A DNA stretch of 64,000 nucleotides from Novosphingobium sp. EMRT-2. Lineage in GTDB: Bacteria > Pseudomonadota > Alphaproteobacteria > Sphingomonadales > Sphingomonadaceae. The stretch covers positions 1,359,501 to 1,423,500 of the forward strand of contig NZ_CP039695.1 of assembly GCF_005145025.1 (NCBI RefSeq), read 5' to 3'. The position numbers and the translations under genes were made by a program. The notes beneath the pieces are model-generated. The model did no database searches. It saw only the letters and a program-made list of their open reading frames with translations, and had not been told where the DNA came from. Positions 15,345 through 22,712 of this stretch are shown in pieces; position 1 is the first letter of the stretch; each line of letters begins with the position of its first letter.

Positions 15345-15794
15345 TCAAGCCGTCGCTATGAGCGCCCGAACATCTTTCAGGCGGTTTTCAAGCTGGGCTT
15401 CAAGATCATTGCACCACTGCTTAAACTGTGCCGGCCGCATGGTGCTGCGGCCGCTCTCCCAGCCGTACCATGAGGCGACGGATACTCCCAACATCCGGGC
15501 GGCGGCTTCTTGCGTCAGCCCAGCTGCCTCCCTCAATTCCCGGATGTGCGATGCCATCGGCAATGGGGGGGCGATGGGACCGTCAACGAGTGCGGCTAGC
15601 CACGCCGTCCAAACGTCCGGATGCATCTTGCCCTCCCCGTTCTCCCACCGGGTCCAGGTGCGTGACGAAACGGACACAAGCGCTGACGCTTCTTCGCGTG
15701 ACAAATTGGCTAGGACGCGGGCGGCCTTGACCGCTTGGGGTGACGGGCAACCCGCCAGTTCGGAGTAGGCCGGACGGCCACGGCTTCTGATCAT
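15345..15794 (-). CDS. Tandem XRE-type helix-turn-helix regulator
   Basis: 149 aa from ATG 15794 (an in-frame TTG at 15830 would add 12 residues). It contains two similar helix-turn-helix units: the first with L-S-R-E-E-A-S-A-L-V-S-V-S-S-R-T-W-T-R-W-E-N-G-E-G-type spacing, the second with L-T-Q-E-A-A-A-R-M-L-G-V-S-V-A-S-W-Y-G-W-E-S-G-type spacing. Each is followed by an M-x-P-x-x-(W/F) segment, so the gene looks internally duplicated. It converges on the prophage late genes. A phage regulator is the likely role, but with no divergent lytic gene in view the target is unknown. Confidence 0.75.
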   Translation of the reverse strand: MIRSRGRPAYSELAGCPSPQAVKAARVLANLSREEASALVSVSSRTWTRWENGEGKMHPDVWTAWLAALVDGPIAPPLPMASHIRELREAAGLTQEAAARMLGVSVASWYGWESGRSTMRPAQFKQWCNDLEAQLENRLKDVRALIATA

Positions 15795-15868
15795 GGTGGA
15801 GTTGCTAGCACGCACCAGATAATCCGGCAATTATTATTTATTGTCTCTAATTTGTGCTGGTTTATTTA

Positions 15869-15889
15869 CGCCAATTATGTTCGCCAATT
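15869..15889. repeat. Direct repeat upstream of the XRE regulator
   Basis: CGCCAATT occurs at 15869-15876 and again at 15882-15889, 13 bases apart, in an AT-rich stretch unlike its surroundings. It could be an operator for the adjacent regulator. The rest of 15831-16019 holds no gene that I can support. Confidence 0.3.
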
Positions 15890-16019
15890 TTTTTCGCGCT
15901 ACAGCGGAAGGGTAAGAAATCAGCGGCGCGGCCATCGGAATTTCGTTGTTGGCCAACACGTGGGCTGGCGGGGCGGCGCTGGCCTAACCCCTTGAGATTT
16001 CAACGTATTTTCGAAGAAT

Positions 16020-16110
16020 TGGCGGAGCGGGAGGGATTCGAACCCTCGATACGCTTTTGACGTATACTCACTTTCCAGGCGAGCGCCTTCGACCACTCGG
16101 CCACCGCTCC
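16020..16110 (-). tRNA. tRNA-Ser(GGA)
   Basis: The minus strand folds into a class II tRNA. The acceptor stem GGAGCGG/CCGCTCC is followed by discriminator G and an encoded CCA (complement of 16020-16022). The anticodon loop CTGGAAA gives GGA. A long variable arm and a GGTTCGAATCC T arm are present. The 3' end faces the prophage, which suits a phage attachment site. Confidence 0.95.
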
Positions 16111-16185
16111 GCATGCCTTGGAGCCACGCGCCCTAGCGGGATGAAGCGGCTTTCGCAAGGCGCGGATGCCTGCCACAAGAGACAA

Positions 16186-17130
16186 ATGTTGCACTCGCCC
16201 GCCCGCGCCCTTTTCGCCGTCGTTTCGCTGATCTCGTTAGCCGGTATCCCGGCACGAGGCGCCGCCCCCGCTTCCCCCCGGCCACCTGCCATGGCGCCCG
16301 CCGAAATCGTCGCGACGGCACCGGATGCGGACTGGAGACGAATCGATCCCGCGGACCTGATCGTTATGGATCTTGCCCCGGACGCGGTGGGGCGCCCGCG
16401 CCGCGTGATTATCCAGTTGTTGCCCGCCCCGTTCTCGCAAGGGTGGATCGGCAATATCCGCAAGCTTACCGCCGCGCGCTGGTGGGATGGCACCAGCATC
16501 AACCGCGTGCAGGACAACTACGTGGTCCAGTGGGGCGATCCCGATGGGGAGGACAAGGCGCGGGCGAAACCGCTTCCCGCCGGCCTCGCCCGCGTGCCGC
16601 AGGACGACTACACGTCGAAAGTGTTCGCCGCCCCGGAAATGATCAGCCGGAAACCGGATGCCTACGCCCCGGGAACGGGCATCGACGCCGGCTGGCCGGT
16701 AGGGTTCGGCAAGGACCGGATGTGGCCGCTCCACTGCTATGGCATGGTGGGCGTGGGGCGCGACATGCCGCCCGATACCGGTTCGGGCGCGGAACTCTAT
16801 GCCGTGATCGGCCATGCCCCGCGCCAGCTTGATCGCAATATCGCGCTGGTCGGCCGCGTCATCGATGGCATGGAGCACCTGTCTGCGCTGCCGCGCGGCA
16901 CCGGCGAGATCGGCTTTTACAAGACCGCCCCAGAGCGCACGCCGATCCTGTCCATCCGCCAGGGCTCCGACGTACCCGGCCTGCCCGCCTACCAGTATCT
17001 TGCCACGATCAGCGACAGTTTTCGGCGCTATGCCGACGCGCGCGCCAATCGGCGCGATCCGTTTTATATCCGGCCGGCCGGCGGCATCGACATCTGCAAC
17101 CTGCCCGTTCCCATCCGGCGCGCGAAGTGA
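16186..17130 (+). CDS. Secreted cyclophilin-type peptidyl-prolyl isomerase
   Basis: 314 aa from ATG 16186; the open frame begins earlier but would run through the tRNA gene. Residues about 1-26 are a signal peptide (hydrophobic core, then A-R-G/A-A-P-A), so it acts in the periplasm. The body has cyclophilin features: a W-D-G-T-S-I-N-R-V-Q-D-N-Y-V-V-Q-W-G-D-P segment in the place of the family's F-x-R-V-x-x-x-F-x-x-Q-G-G-D, then a G-M-V-G-V-G-R segment and a V-G-R-V-I-D-G-M segment. It is longer than minimal cyclophilins by an insertion after the Q-W-G-D motif. It probably assists folding of secreted proteins. The stop overlaps the DUF1905 start. Confidence 0.85.
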   Translation: MLHSPARALFAVVSLISLAGIPARGAAPASPRPPAMAPAEIVATAPDADWRRIDPADLIVMDLAPDAVGRPRRVIIQLLPAPFSQGWIGNIRKLTAARWWDGTSINRVQDNYVVQWGDPDGEDKARAKPLPAGLARVPQDDYTSKVFAAPEMISRKPDAYAPGTGIDAGWPVGFGKDRMWPLHCYGMVGVGRDMPPDTGSGAELYAVIGHAPRQLDRNIALVGRVIDGMEHLSALPRGTGEIGFYKTAPERTPILSIRQGSDVPGLPAYQYLATISDSFRRYADARANRRDPFYIRPAGGIDICNLPVPIRRAK

Positions 17131-17453
17131 GCGGCGAAACCTATCGCCTGACAACCCCGCTATGGCGCTGGTCCGGCCCCAGTGCCGCGAACTGGTATTT
17201 CCTGACGATCGATGGCGGCGTGGGCGATGCGCTGTCCGCCACGGCGCTGATGGAACGGCTCGAACACGGCAAGGGCCGTGGCTGGGGGTCCGTCCGCCTT
17301 CGCATCCGGATTGGCGCCAGCGCATGGCAGACCTCGGCCTTCCCCAGCAAGGAACAAGGCTGGATCGTGCCCGTGAAGGCCGCCGTCCGCCACGCGCGAA
17401 GACACGGTGCCAAGCTGGCACAATTCCCGGGCCGGAAATTCTCACCATTTTGA
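17127..17453 (+). CDS. DUF1905 family protein
   Basis: 108 aa from a GTG overlapping the previous stop (GTGA). The pattern L-W-R-W-x-G-x-x-A-N-W-Y-F-L-T, R-G-W-G-S-V-R-L-R-I-R-I-G-A-S-A-W-x-T-S-x-F-P and V-P-V-K-A-A-V-R is diagnostic of DUF1905, a small beta-barrel family with no settled function. It is coupled in translation to the cyclophilin gene. Codon use is ordinary for the region. Confidence 0.88.
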   Translation: MSGETYRLTTPLWRWSGPSAANWYFLTIDGGVGDALSATALMERLEHGKGRGWGSVRLRIRIGASAWQTSAFPSKEQGWIVPVKAAVRHARRHGAKLAQFPGRKFSPF

Positions 17454-17562
17454 TTGTATGCCTGTACCCCCACAGATATAGAAAGAACCGGGCATGAATG
17501 TGTTCGACATTGGCAATTCCGGCACAAATGAGAAGATTGCTCGATAAAACAGGGGTTAAGCG

Positions 17563-18069
17563 ATGCAGGAAATGGATAAATCGGATTTGACGGCTTTAAC
17601 GGTGCAACTGTTGAGTGCCTATGTCGCTAACAACAGCCTCCCCAGTAACGAACTAGCATCGCTTATCGAAACGACGCGCAATGCACTTGCCGGCAAGGTT
17701 GAGGCGCCGGCTCCGGAAGCACCGGAATTTGTGCCTGCGGTCTCGGTTCGCAAAAGCACGGCTTCGCGCGATCATCTGATCAGCCTGATCGACGGGAAAC
17801 CTTATCGCAGCCTGAAGCGGCACTTGACCAGCCACGGTCTTACTCCCGACGAATACCGCGAACGCTACAAGCTGGCGAAGGACTATCCAATGGTGGCGCC
17901 CAGCTATTCGGAACAGCGGCGCGCGGTCGCGCAAAGGCTGGGGCTGGGTCGCAAGCCCAAGGCGGCCAAGGTGGCTGCGGACCCCGTCGTCACCAAAACG
18001 GTCGCGCCCGCGAAGAAGGCCGCAAGCACCCGGAAACCACGCAAGGCAGCCGCTGCCGAAAGCGCCTGA
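17563..18069 (+). CDS. mucR: MucR/Ros family transcriptional regulator, Cys-less zinc-finger variant
   Basis: 168 aa. The Ros/MucR core is clear: I-D-G-K-P-Y-R-S-L-K-R-H-L-T-S-H-G-L-T-P-D-E-Y-R (residues 76-99), then D-Y-P-M-V-A-P-x-Y. The ligand set of the prokaryotic zinc finger is altered: the usual Cys is S74, while D77, H87 and H91 remain. Some Mesorhizobium homologues fold without zinc, so function may be kept. The C-terminus is a Lys/Ala-rich tail (residues 130-168). MucR proteins bind AT-rich DNA and control surface polysaccharide, motility and cell-cycle genes. The upstream 109-base gap is AT-richer than its surroundings and suits autoregulation. Confidence 0.9.
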   Translation: MQEMDKSDLTALTVQLLSAYVANNSLPSNELASLIETTRNALAGKVEAPAPEAPEFVPAVSVRKSTASRDHLISLIDGKPYRSLKRHLTSHGLTPDEYRERYKLAKDYPMVAPSYSEQRRAVAQRLGLGRKPKAAKVAADPVVTKTVAPAKKAASTRKPRKAAAAESA

Positions 18070-18080
18070 AGCCTGCAAGA

Positions 18081-18112
18081 GCCGTGCGCCCGATCAAAAG
18101 CGCGCGCACGGC
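18081..18112 (+). terminator. Hairpin after mucR
   Basis: A perfect 9-bp stem (GCCGTGCGC / GCGCACGGC) with a 14-base loop lies 11 bases after the stop. There is no T-run. It probably separates mucR from the efflux operon. Confidence 0.5.
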
Positions 18113-18288
18113 CGTTCCATGCTCCAGGTCTGTCACGACTTGTAATCATTTGCACCCGGTTCGCGACGTTCTGTGACTTGCAGCCGGCCCGATGATCCCC
18201 GACATACCGGCAACTCGGTTGGGGCCATCGAGTCGATAATCTGGCGCGGACACCCGTCTTGCGCAGATTGAGGCAGGACCGGTTTGGA

Positions 18289-19554
18289 ATGACTTCAGTC
18301 GAAGAAATGTCTGCGCGTGATGATCAGACGACGGCATCCGGGGCGTCGTCCCAGCCGGCCGGATCGAGCCGGACGAAAACATGGCTCATGGCCGGTGCCG
18401 TCATCCTTGGTCTGGTTCTGACCGGATTGGGCGCACGCTGGCTTTCCCAACGCGGCGGCGGAGAAGCGCGCGGGCGCCCCGCCGCGGCGGTCAACGTCGA
18501 AAAGGCATCACGGCAGGACATGCCCGTCAGCGTCACCGCGCTGGGCACGGTTCAGCCGATCGTGACGGCCACCGTGCGGCCGCAGCTTTCGGGCGTGCTG
18601 TTCAAGCTGTTCTTCCAGGAAGGGCAGATCGTGCGGCAGGGGCAGGTGCTCGCCCAGATCGATCCCCGCCCGTACCAGCTTGCACTGGCCCAGGCACGCG
18701 CCAATCTGGCGCGGGACGAGGCGCAGTTGCGCTCCGCCCGGCTGGACCTGACGCGCTACGAAACGTTGCTCAAGCAGGATTCGATCGCGCGGCAGCAGGT
18801 GGACACACAGCGCGCGACGGTGGGGCAGTTGACCGGAACGGTGGCGGCCGATCGTGCCGCGATCGGTTCCGCGGCGCTGAACCTCGATTACACCGCGATC
18901 AAGTCGCCCATCACCGGCCGCGTCGGCATCCGGCAGGTGGACATCGGCAACTATCTCACGCCGTCGGACACCAATGGCATCGTGGTGGTGACGCAAGTCG
19001 ATCCCATCGACGTCAGCTTCGCGTTGCCGCAAGTGCAGCTTTCGCAGATCGGGCAGGCATCGGGCAGCGGCGCGGGGCTTCCCGTGGAGGCGCGCGACCA
19101 GAACAGCAACGTCAGGATCGCGAGCGGCCGGTTCCTGACCTTCGACAACCAGGTCGATTCCACCACCGGCACCGTCAAGGCCAAGGCCCGCTTCGACAAT
19201 CCCGGCAGCGCTTTGTTCCCGGGCGGCTTCGTCAACATCGCGATGCTCGTCCAGACGCTGCACGGCGCGGTGACTGTGCCGGTGAGCGCCGTGCGCCATG
19301 GCACGCAGGGCGATTTCGTGTTCACGCTCCAGCCTGGCAGCAAGGTGAAGCTGACGTCGGTGAAGATCGGCCCCAGCGCGAACAACCGCGTCGCCATCCT
19401 GTCGGGGCTTGCGGCCGGCACCACGGTCGTCACCGAAGGCGCGGACGGCTTGGAGGATGGCTCCACCGTACGCCTGCCGGGAGCCGGCAAGGGCGGCGGG
19501 GGGGCGGCAGGCAGCCACAAGCGCGGCGCTTCCGCCAAGAGCGGCGGGAACTGA
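18289..19554 (+). CDS. mdtA: RND efflux periplasmic adaptor (MdtA-like)
   Basis: 421 aa from ATG 18289 (a TTG ten codons earlier is less likely). An N-terminal membrane anchor (about residues 32-50) is followed by the barrel-sandwich hybrid (V-T-A-L-G-T-V-Q-P ... G-Q-V-L-A-Q-I-D-P-R-P-Y), a helical hairpin (A-L-A-Q-A-R-A-N-L-A-R-D-E), I-K-S-P-I-T-G-R-V-G, the beta-barrel and a membrane-proximal domain. The D-P-R-P-Y and L-D-Y-T-A-I-K-S-P-I-T-G-R signatures are characteristic of MdtA-type adaptors. It links the inner-membrane pumps to the outer-membrane factor. The stop shares its last base with the next ATG. Confidence 0.92.
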   Translation: MTSVEEMSARDDQTTASGASSQPAGSSRTKTWLMAGAVILGLVLTGLGARWLSQRGGGEARGRPAAAVNVEKASRQDMPVSVTALGTVQPIVTATVRPQLSGVLFKLFFQEGQIVRQGQVLAQIDPRPYQLALAQARANLARDEAQLRSARLDLTRYETLLKQDSIARQQVDTQRATVGQLTGTVAADRAAIGSAALNLDYTAIKSPITGRVGIRQVDIGNYLTPSDTNGIVVVTQVDPIDVSFALPQVQLSQIGQASGSGAGLPVEARDQNSNVRIASGRFLTFDNQVDSTTGTVKAKARFDNPGSALFPGGFVNIAMLVQTLHGAVTVPVSAVRHGTQGDFVFTLQPGSKVKLTSVKIGPSANNRVAILSGLAAGTTVVTEGADGLEDGSTVRLPGAGKGGGGAAGSHKRGASAKSGGN

Positions 19555-22500
19555 TGGCGTCCGAAGACGCGCTCGACGCGCCTGCGCCCGCCGAACCCAG
19601 CGGCCCTTCCCGCCTGTTCATCCTGCGCCCGGTCGCCACCACGCTGCTGATGATCGCCGTGCTGCTGGCGGGCCTGGTCGCCTATCGCGTACTGCCGCTG
19701 TCGGCCTTGCCGGAGGTCGATTATCCGACGATCCAGGTGTCCACGCTCTATCCCGGCGCCAGCCCCGACGTGATGGCGCTGACCGTCACCTCACCGCTGG
19801 AACGCCAGTTCGGGCAGATGCCGGGCCTTACCCGCATGACCTCGGCCTCGTCCTCGGGCGCCTCGGTCATCACCATGCAGTTCCGGCTCGACCTGTCGCT
19901 CGACGTGGCCGAGCAGGAAGTGCAGGCGGCGATCAACGCGGCCAACACGCTGCTGCCCAGCGACCTGCCCGCCCCGCCGATCTACGCCAAGGTCAATCCC
20001 GCCGACGCGCCGATCATCAGCCTGGGCATCACCTCGAAGACACGTCCTTTGGGCGAAGTGCAGGGCATCGTCGAGCGGCAGTTTTCGAACAAGATCGCGC
20101 AGGTTTCGGGCGTGGGCCTCGTATCGATGTCCGCCGGGCAGCGCCCCGCCGTGCGCATCCAAGCCAACGTGCCCGCCCTTGCCGCGCGCGGCCTTTCGCT
20201 GGAAACGATCCGCAGCGCGATCGGCAACGCCAATGCCAACGCCGCCAAGGGCAGCTTCGACGGTCCGACCCGAAGCTGGACGATCGACGCCAACGACCAG
20301 CTGGCCGATGTCGCCAGCTATCGCAATCTCGTGGTCGCCTATGCCGGCGGCGCGCCGGTGCGCCTGTCCGACGTCGCCACGGTGGTCCAGGGGACGGAGA
20401 ACGTTCGCCTCGGCTCGTGGATGAACGGATCGCCGGCCGTGGTCATCGACGTACAGCGCCAGCCCGGCGCCAACGTCATCGGCACGGTGGATGCGATCAA
20501 GACCGCGCTGCCCGAACTGGAAGCGCAGCTTCCGGCCGACGTCCATGTCACGCTGCTGACCGATCGCACCGCCGGCATTCGCGCCTCGGTATCCGACGTG
20601 CAGTTCGAACTGGTGCTGGCGGTGCTGCTGGTCACGCTGGTGATCTTGCTGTTCCTGGGTTCCGTCCGCGCCACCGTCGTCGCCAGCATCGCCGTGCCAC
20701 TGTCGCTGGTGGGCGCGTTCGCGGCGATGTATTTCCTCGATTTCTCGATCAACAACCTCACGCTGATGGCGCTGACCATCGCCTCCGGCTTCGTCGTGGA
20801 CGATGCGATCGTGGTGCTGGAAAACATCGCCCGGCACATCGAGGACGGGATGAAGCCGTTCGACGCGGCGCTGAAAGGTGCGAGCGAAATCGGCTTCACC
20901 ATCATCTCGCTCACCGTCAGCCTGATCGCGGTGCTGATCCCGCTGCTGTTCATGGGCGACGTGGTCGGCCGCCTGTTCCGCGAATTCGCGGTGACGCTCG
21001 CGGTCACCATCCTGATCTCGGCGGTGGTCGCGCTGACGCTGGTGCCCATGCTCTCGGCCCGCTGGCTGCGCCCCGAACACGAGGAGCGCGAATACCGCGT
21101 GACCGCGTGGACGCGCGGGCAGTTCGACCGGTTGGCCGATCGCTATGCCCGTTCGCTCGATTGGGTCATGGCGCGCGGGCGGATGATCATGGTGGTCTTC
21201 GCCGGCACGCTGGTGGTCACCGGGCTGCTGTTCATGGTCATTCCCAAGAACCTGTTTCCCGAACAGGACACCGGGCAGATCGCGGTGACGACGTCGGCCG
21301 GGCAGGATGTCAGCTATGCCCGCATGGCGGCGCTTCAGCAGCAGGTGGCGCAAGCGCTGCTCGCCAATCCCGCCGTCGGCAGCCTCAGTTCCTCGATCGG
21401 CGTCGATGGCCAGAACGCCACGCTGTCGCAGGGCCGGATGCTTGTGAACCTGAAGGGCGAAGGGCAGCGTGGCGATCTCGATGACGTGCTGGGCGGCCTG
21501 GAGAAGGCGGTGGCCGATATTCCCGGCGTCCGCGTCTATTTCCGCCCGGTGCAGGACCTCACGATCGACACCTCGACCGGCGTCAACGCCTATCGCTTTT
21601 CGGTTCAGGGCGCCGATCAGGATCTGGTCGATCAATGGGGCGCGAAGCTTGCCACCGTGCTCAAGGCCGATAGCCATCTGCGCAACGTGACCACCAACGT
21701 ACTGGCAGACGGGCGCGCGGTGGTGGTCGACATCAACCGGGATACCGCCGGGCGGCTCGGCCTCAGCGCACTGACGATCGACAACGCGCTCTACGACGCG
21801 TTCGGGCAGCGCATCGTCTCCACCATCTACACCCAGTCCAGCCAGAACCGCGTGATCCTGGAAGCGCAACCCGGTTCCATCACCGACCCGCAAGCGCTGG
21901 GCGCCCTGCGCATCCCGCTGGCGGGCGGGGCCAGCATTCCGCTGTCCACCGTCGCCACGATCCGAACCGAGGCAACGCCGCTCGTCGTGGCGCGCGAGGC
22001 GCAGTTCCCGGCCGCGACGATTGGCTTCGACCTTGCCCCCGGCGTCTCGCTAGGTTCCGCCGTGCAGGCGATCGAGAGGACCGAACAGGCCATCGGCATG
22101 CCGCCCGCGCTGTCGACCAACTTCTCCGGCGCGGCCAGCGCGTTCAAATCCTCGCTCGGCAACGAGCTGTGGCTGATCCTCGCGGCGATCGTGGTAGTCT
22201 ATATCGTGCTGGGCGTGCTCTACGAAAGCTTCGTCCACCCGGTGACGATCCTTTCCACCCTGCCCTCCGCCGGCATCGGCGCGCTGCTGGGCCTGTGGCT
22301 GACCGGGTCGGGCCTGGGCGTGATCGGCATCATCGGCATCGTTCTGCTGATCGGCATCGTGAAGAAGAACGCGATCATGATGATCGACTTCGCGCTGGAA
22401 GCGATGCGCCACGAAGGGGCCAACGCCCGCGAAGCGATCCGGCAGGCCGCTCACTTGCGTTTCCGGCCAATCATGATGACCACCTTCGCCGCGCTGTTCG

Positions 22501-22712
22501 CCGCGATCCCGCTGATCTTCGGCGGCGGCATGGGCCATGAACTGCGCCAGCCGCTGGGCATCGCCATCGCCGGCGGGCTGATCTTCAGCCAGGTTCTGAC
22601 GCTGTTCACCACGCCGGTCATCTTCCTGGCGCTGGAGGACTGGCGCGAACGCCGGGAAGCCCGCCGCACCCCCGCGCCGACACCGGCGGCAGGAACGGCT
22701 CCGGCCGCATGA
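19554..22712 (+). CDS. mdtB: RND multidrug efflux permease (MdtB-like)
   Basis: 1052 aa. Typical HAE1-type RND pump: N-terminal transmembrane helix (F-I-L-R-P-V-A-T-T-L-L-M), L-P-E-V-D-Y-P-T-I-Q-V-S-T-x-Y-P-G-A-S-P, two large periplasmic loops and twelve membrane helices. The proton-relay aspartates are seen in G-F-V-V-D-D-A-I-V-V-L-E-N. The second-half motif G-I-V-K-K-N-A-I-M-M-I-D-F-A is intact. In MdtBC-type systems two different permeases combine into one heterotrimer; the adjacent second permease supports that here. An open frame upstream within mdtA is not coding. Confidence 0.93.
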   Translation: MASEDALDAPAPAEPSGPSRLFILRPVATTLLMIAVLLAGLVAYRVLPLSALPEVDYPTIQVSTLYPGASPDVMALTVTSPLERQFGQMPGLTRMTSASSSGASVITMQFRLDLSLDVAEQEVQAAINAANTLLPSDLPAPPIYAKVNPADAPIISLGITSKTRPLGEVQGIVERQFSNKIAQVSGVGLVSMSAGQRPAVRIQANVPALAARGLSLETIRSAIGNANANAAKGSFDGPTRSWTIDANDQLADVASYRNLVVAYAGGAPVRLSDVATVVQGTENVRLGSWMNGSPAVVIDVQRQPGANVIGTVDAIKTALPELEAQLPADVHVTLLTDRTAGIRASVSDVQFELVLAVLLVTLVILLFLGSVRATVVASIAVPLSLVGAFAAMYFLDFSINNLTLMALTIASGFVVDDAIVVLENIARHIEDGMKPFDAALKGASEIGFTIISLTVSLIAVLIPLLFMGDVVGRLFREFAVTLAVTILISAVVALTLVPMLSARWLRPEHEEREYRVTAWTRGQFDRLADRYARSLDWVMARGRMIMVVFAGTLVVTGLLFMVIPKNLFPEQDTGQIAVTTSAGQDVSYARMAALQQQVAQALLANPAVGSLSSSIGVDGQNATLSQGRMLVNLKGEGQRGDLDDVLGGLEKAVADIPGVRVYFRPVQDLTIDTSTGVNAYRFSVQGADQDLVDQWGAKLATVLKADSHLRNVTTNVLADGRAVVVDINRDTAGRLGLSALTIDNALYDAFGQRIVSTIYTQSSQNRVILEAQPGSITDPQALGALRIPLAGGASIPLSTVATIRTEATPLVVAREAQFPAATIGFDLAPGVSLGSAVQAIERTEQAIGMPPALSTNFSGAASAFKSSLGNELWLILAAIVVVYIVLGVLYESFVHPVTILSTLPSAGIGALLGLWLTGSGLGVIGIIGIVLLIGIVKKNAIMMIDFALEAMRHEGANAREAIRQAAHLRFRPIMMTTFAALFAAIPLIFGGGMGHELRQPLGIAIAGGLIFSQVLTLFTTPVIFLALEDWRERREARRTPAPTPAAGTAPAA

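Larger units (their letters stand above)
1..15830. mobile_element. Prophage, tail/lysis half (left end outside window)
   Basis: A run of tightly packed genes on one strand, many joined by 4-base ATGA or 1-base TGATG overlaps, follows the order of a siphovirus-like tail module: DUF1320, gpG-like, tail terminator, tail tube, G/GT chaperone, tape measure, tip/fibre protein, lysozyme. It ends in small genes and a convergent XRE-type regulator, next to the 3' end of a tRNA-Ser gene. Head, packaging and integrase genes are not in the window, so this is only part of the element. DUF1320 and gpG-like genes also occur in Mu-like phages, but no Mu transposase or contractile sheath gene is visible. The right boundary (about 15.8-16.02 kb) is inferred. 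Confidence 0.88.

Noticed and set aside
16057..16185. Longer start for the cyclophilin
   Set aside because: It would run through the tRNA-Ser gene; the ATG at 16186 directly precedes a good signal peptide.
18381..19553. Long N-terminal extension of the MdtB-like frame
   Set aside because: Overlaps mdtA in another frame; the ATG at 19554 gives the normal N-terminus and a TGATG junction.
19791..21893. 700-aa open frame antisense to the MdtB-like gene
   Set aside because: Composition is that of a shadow frame; the sense frame has complete RND motifs.
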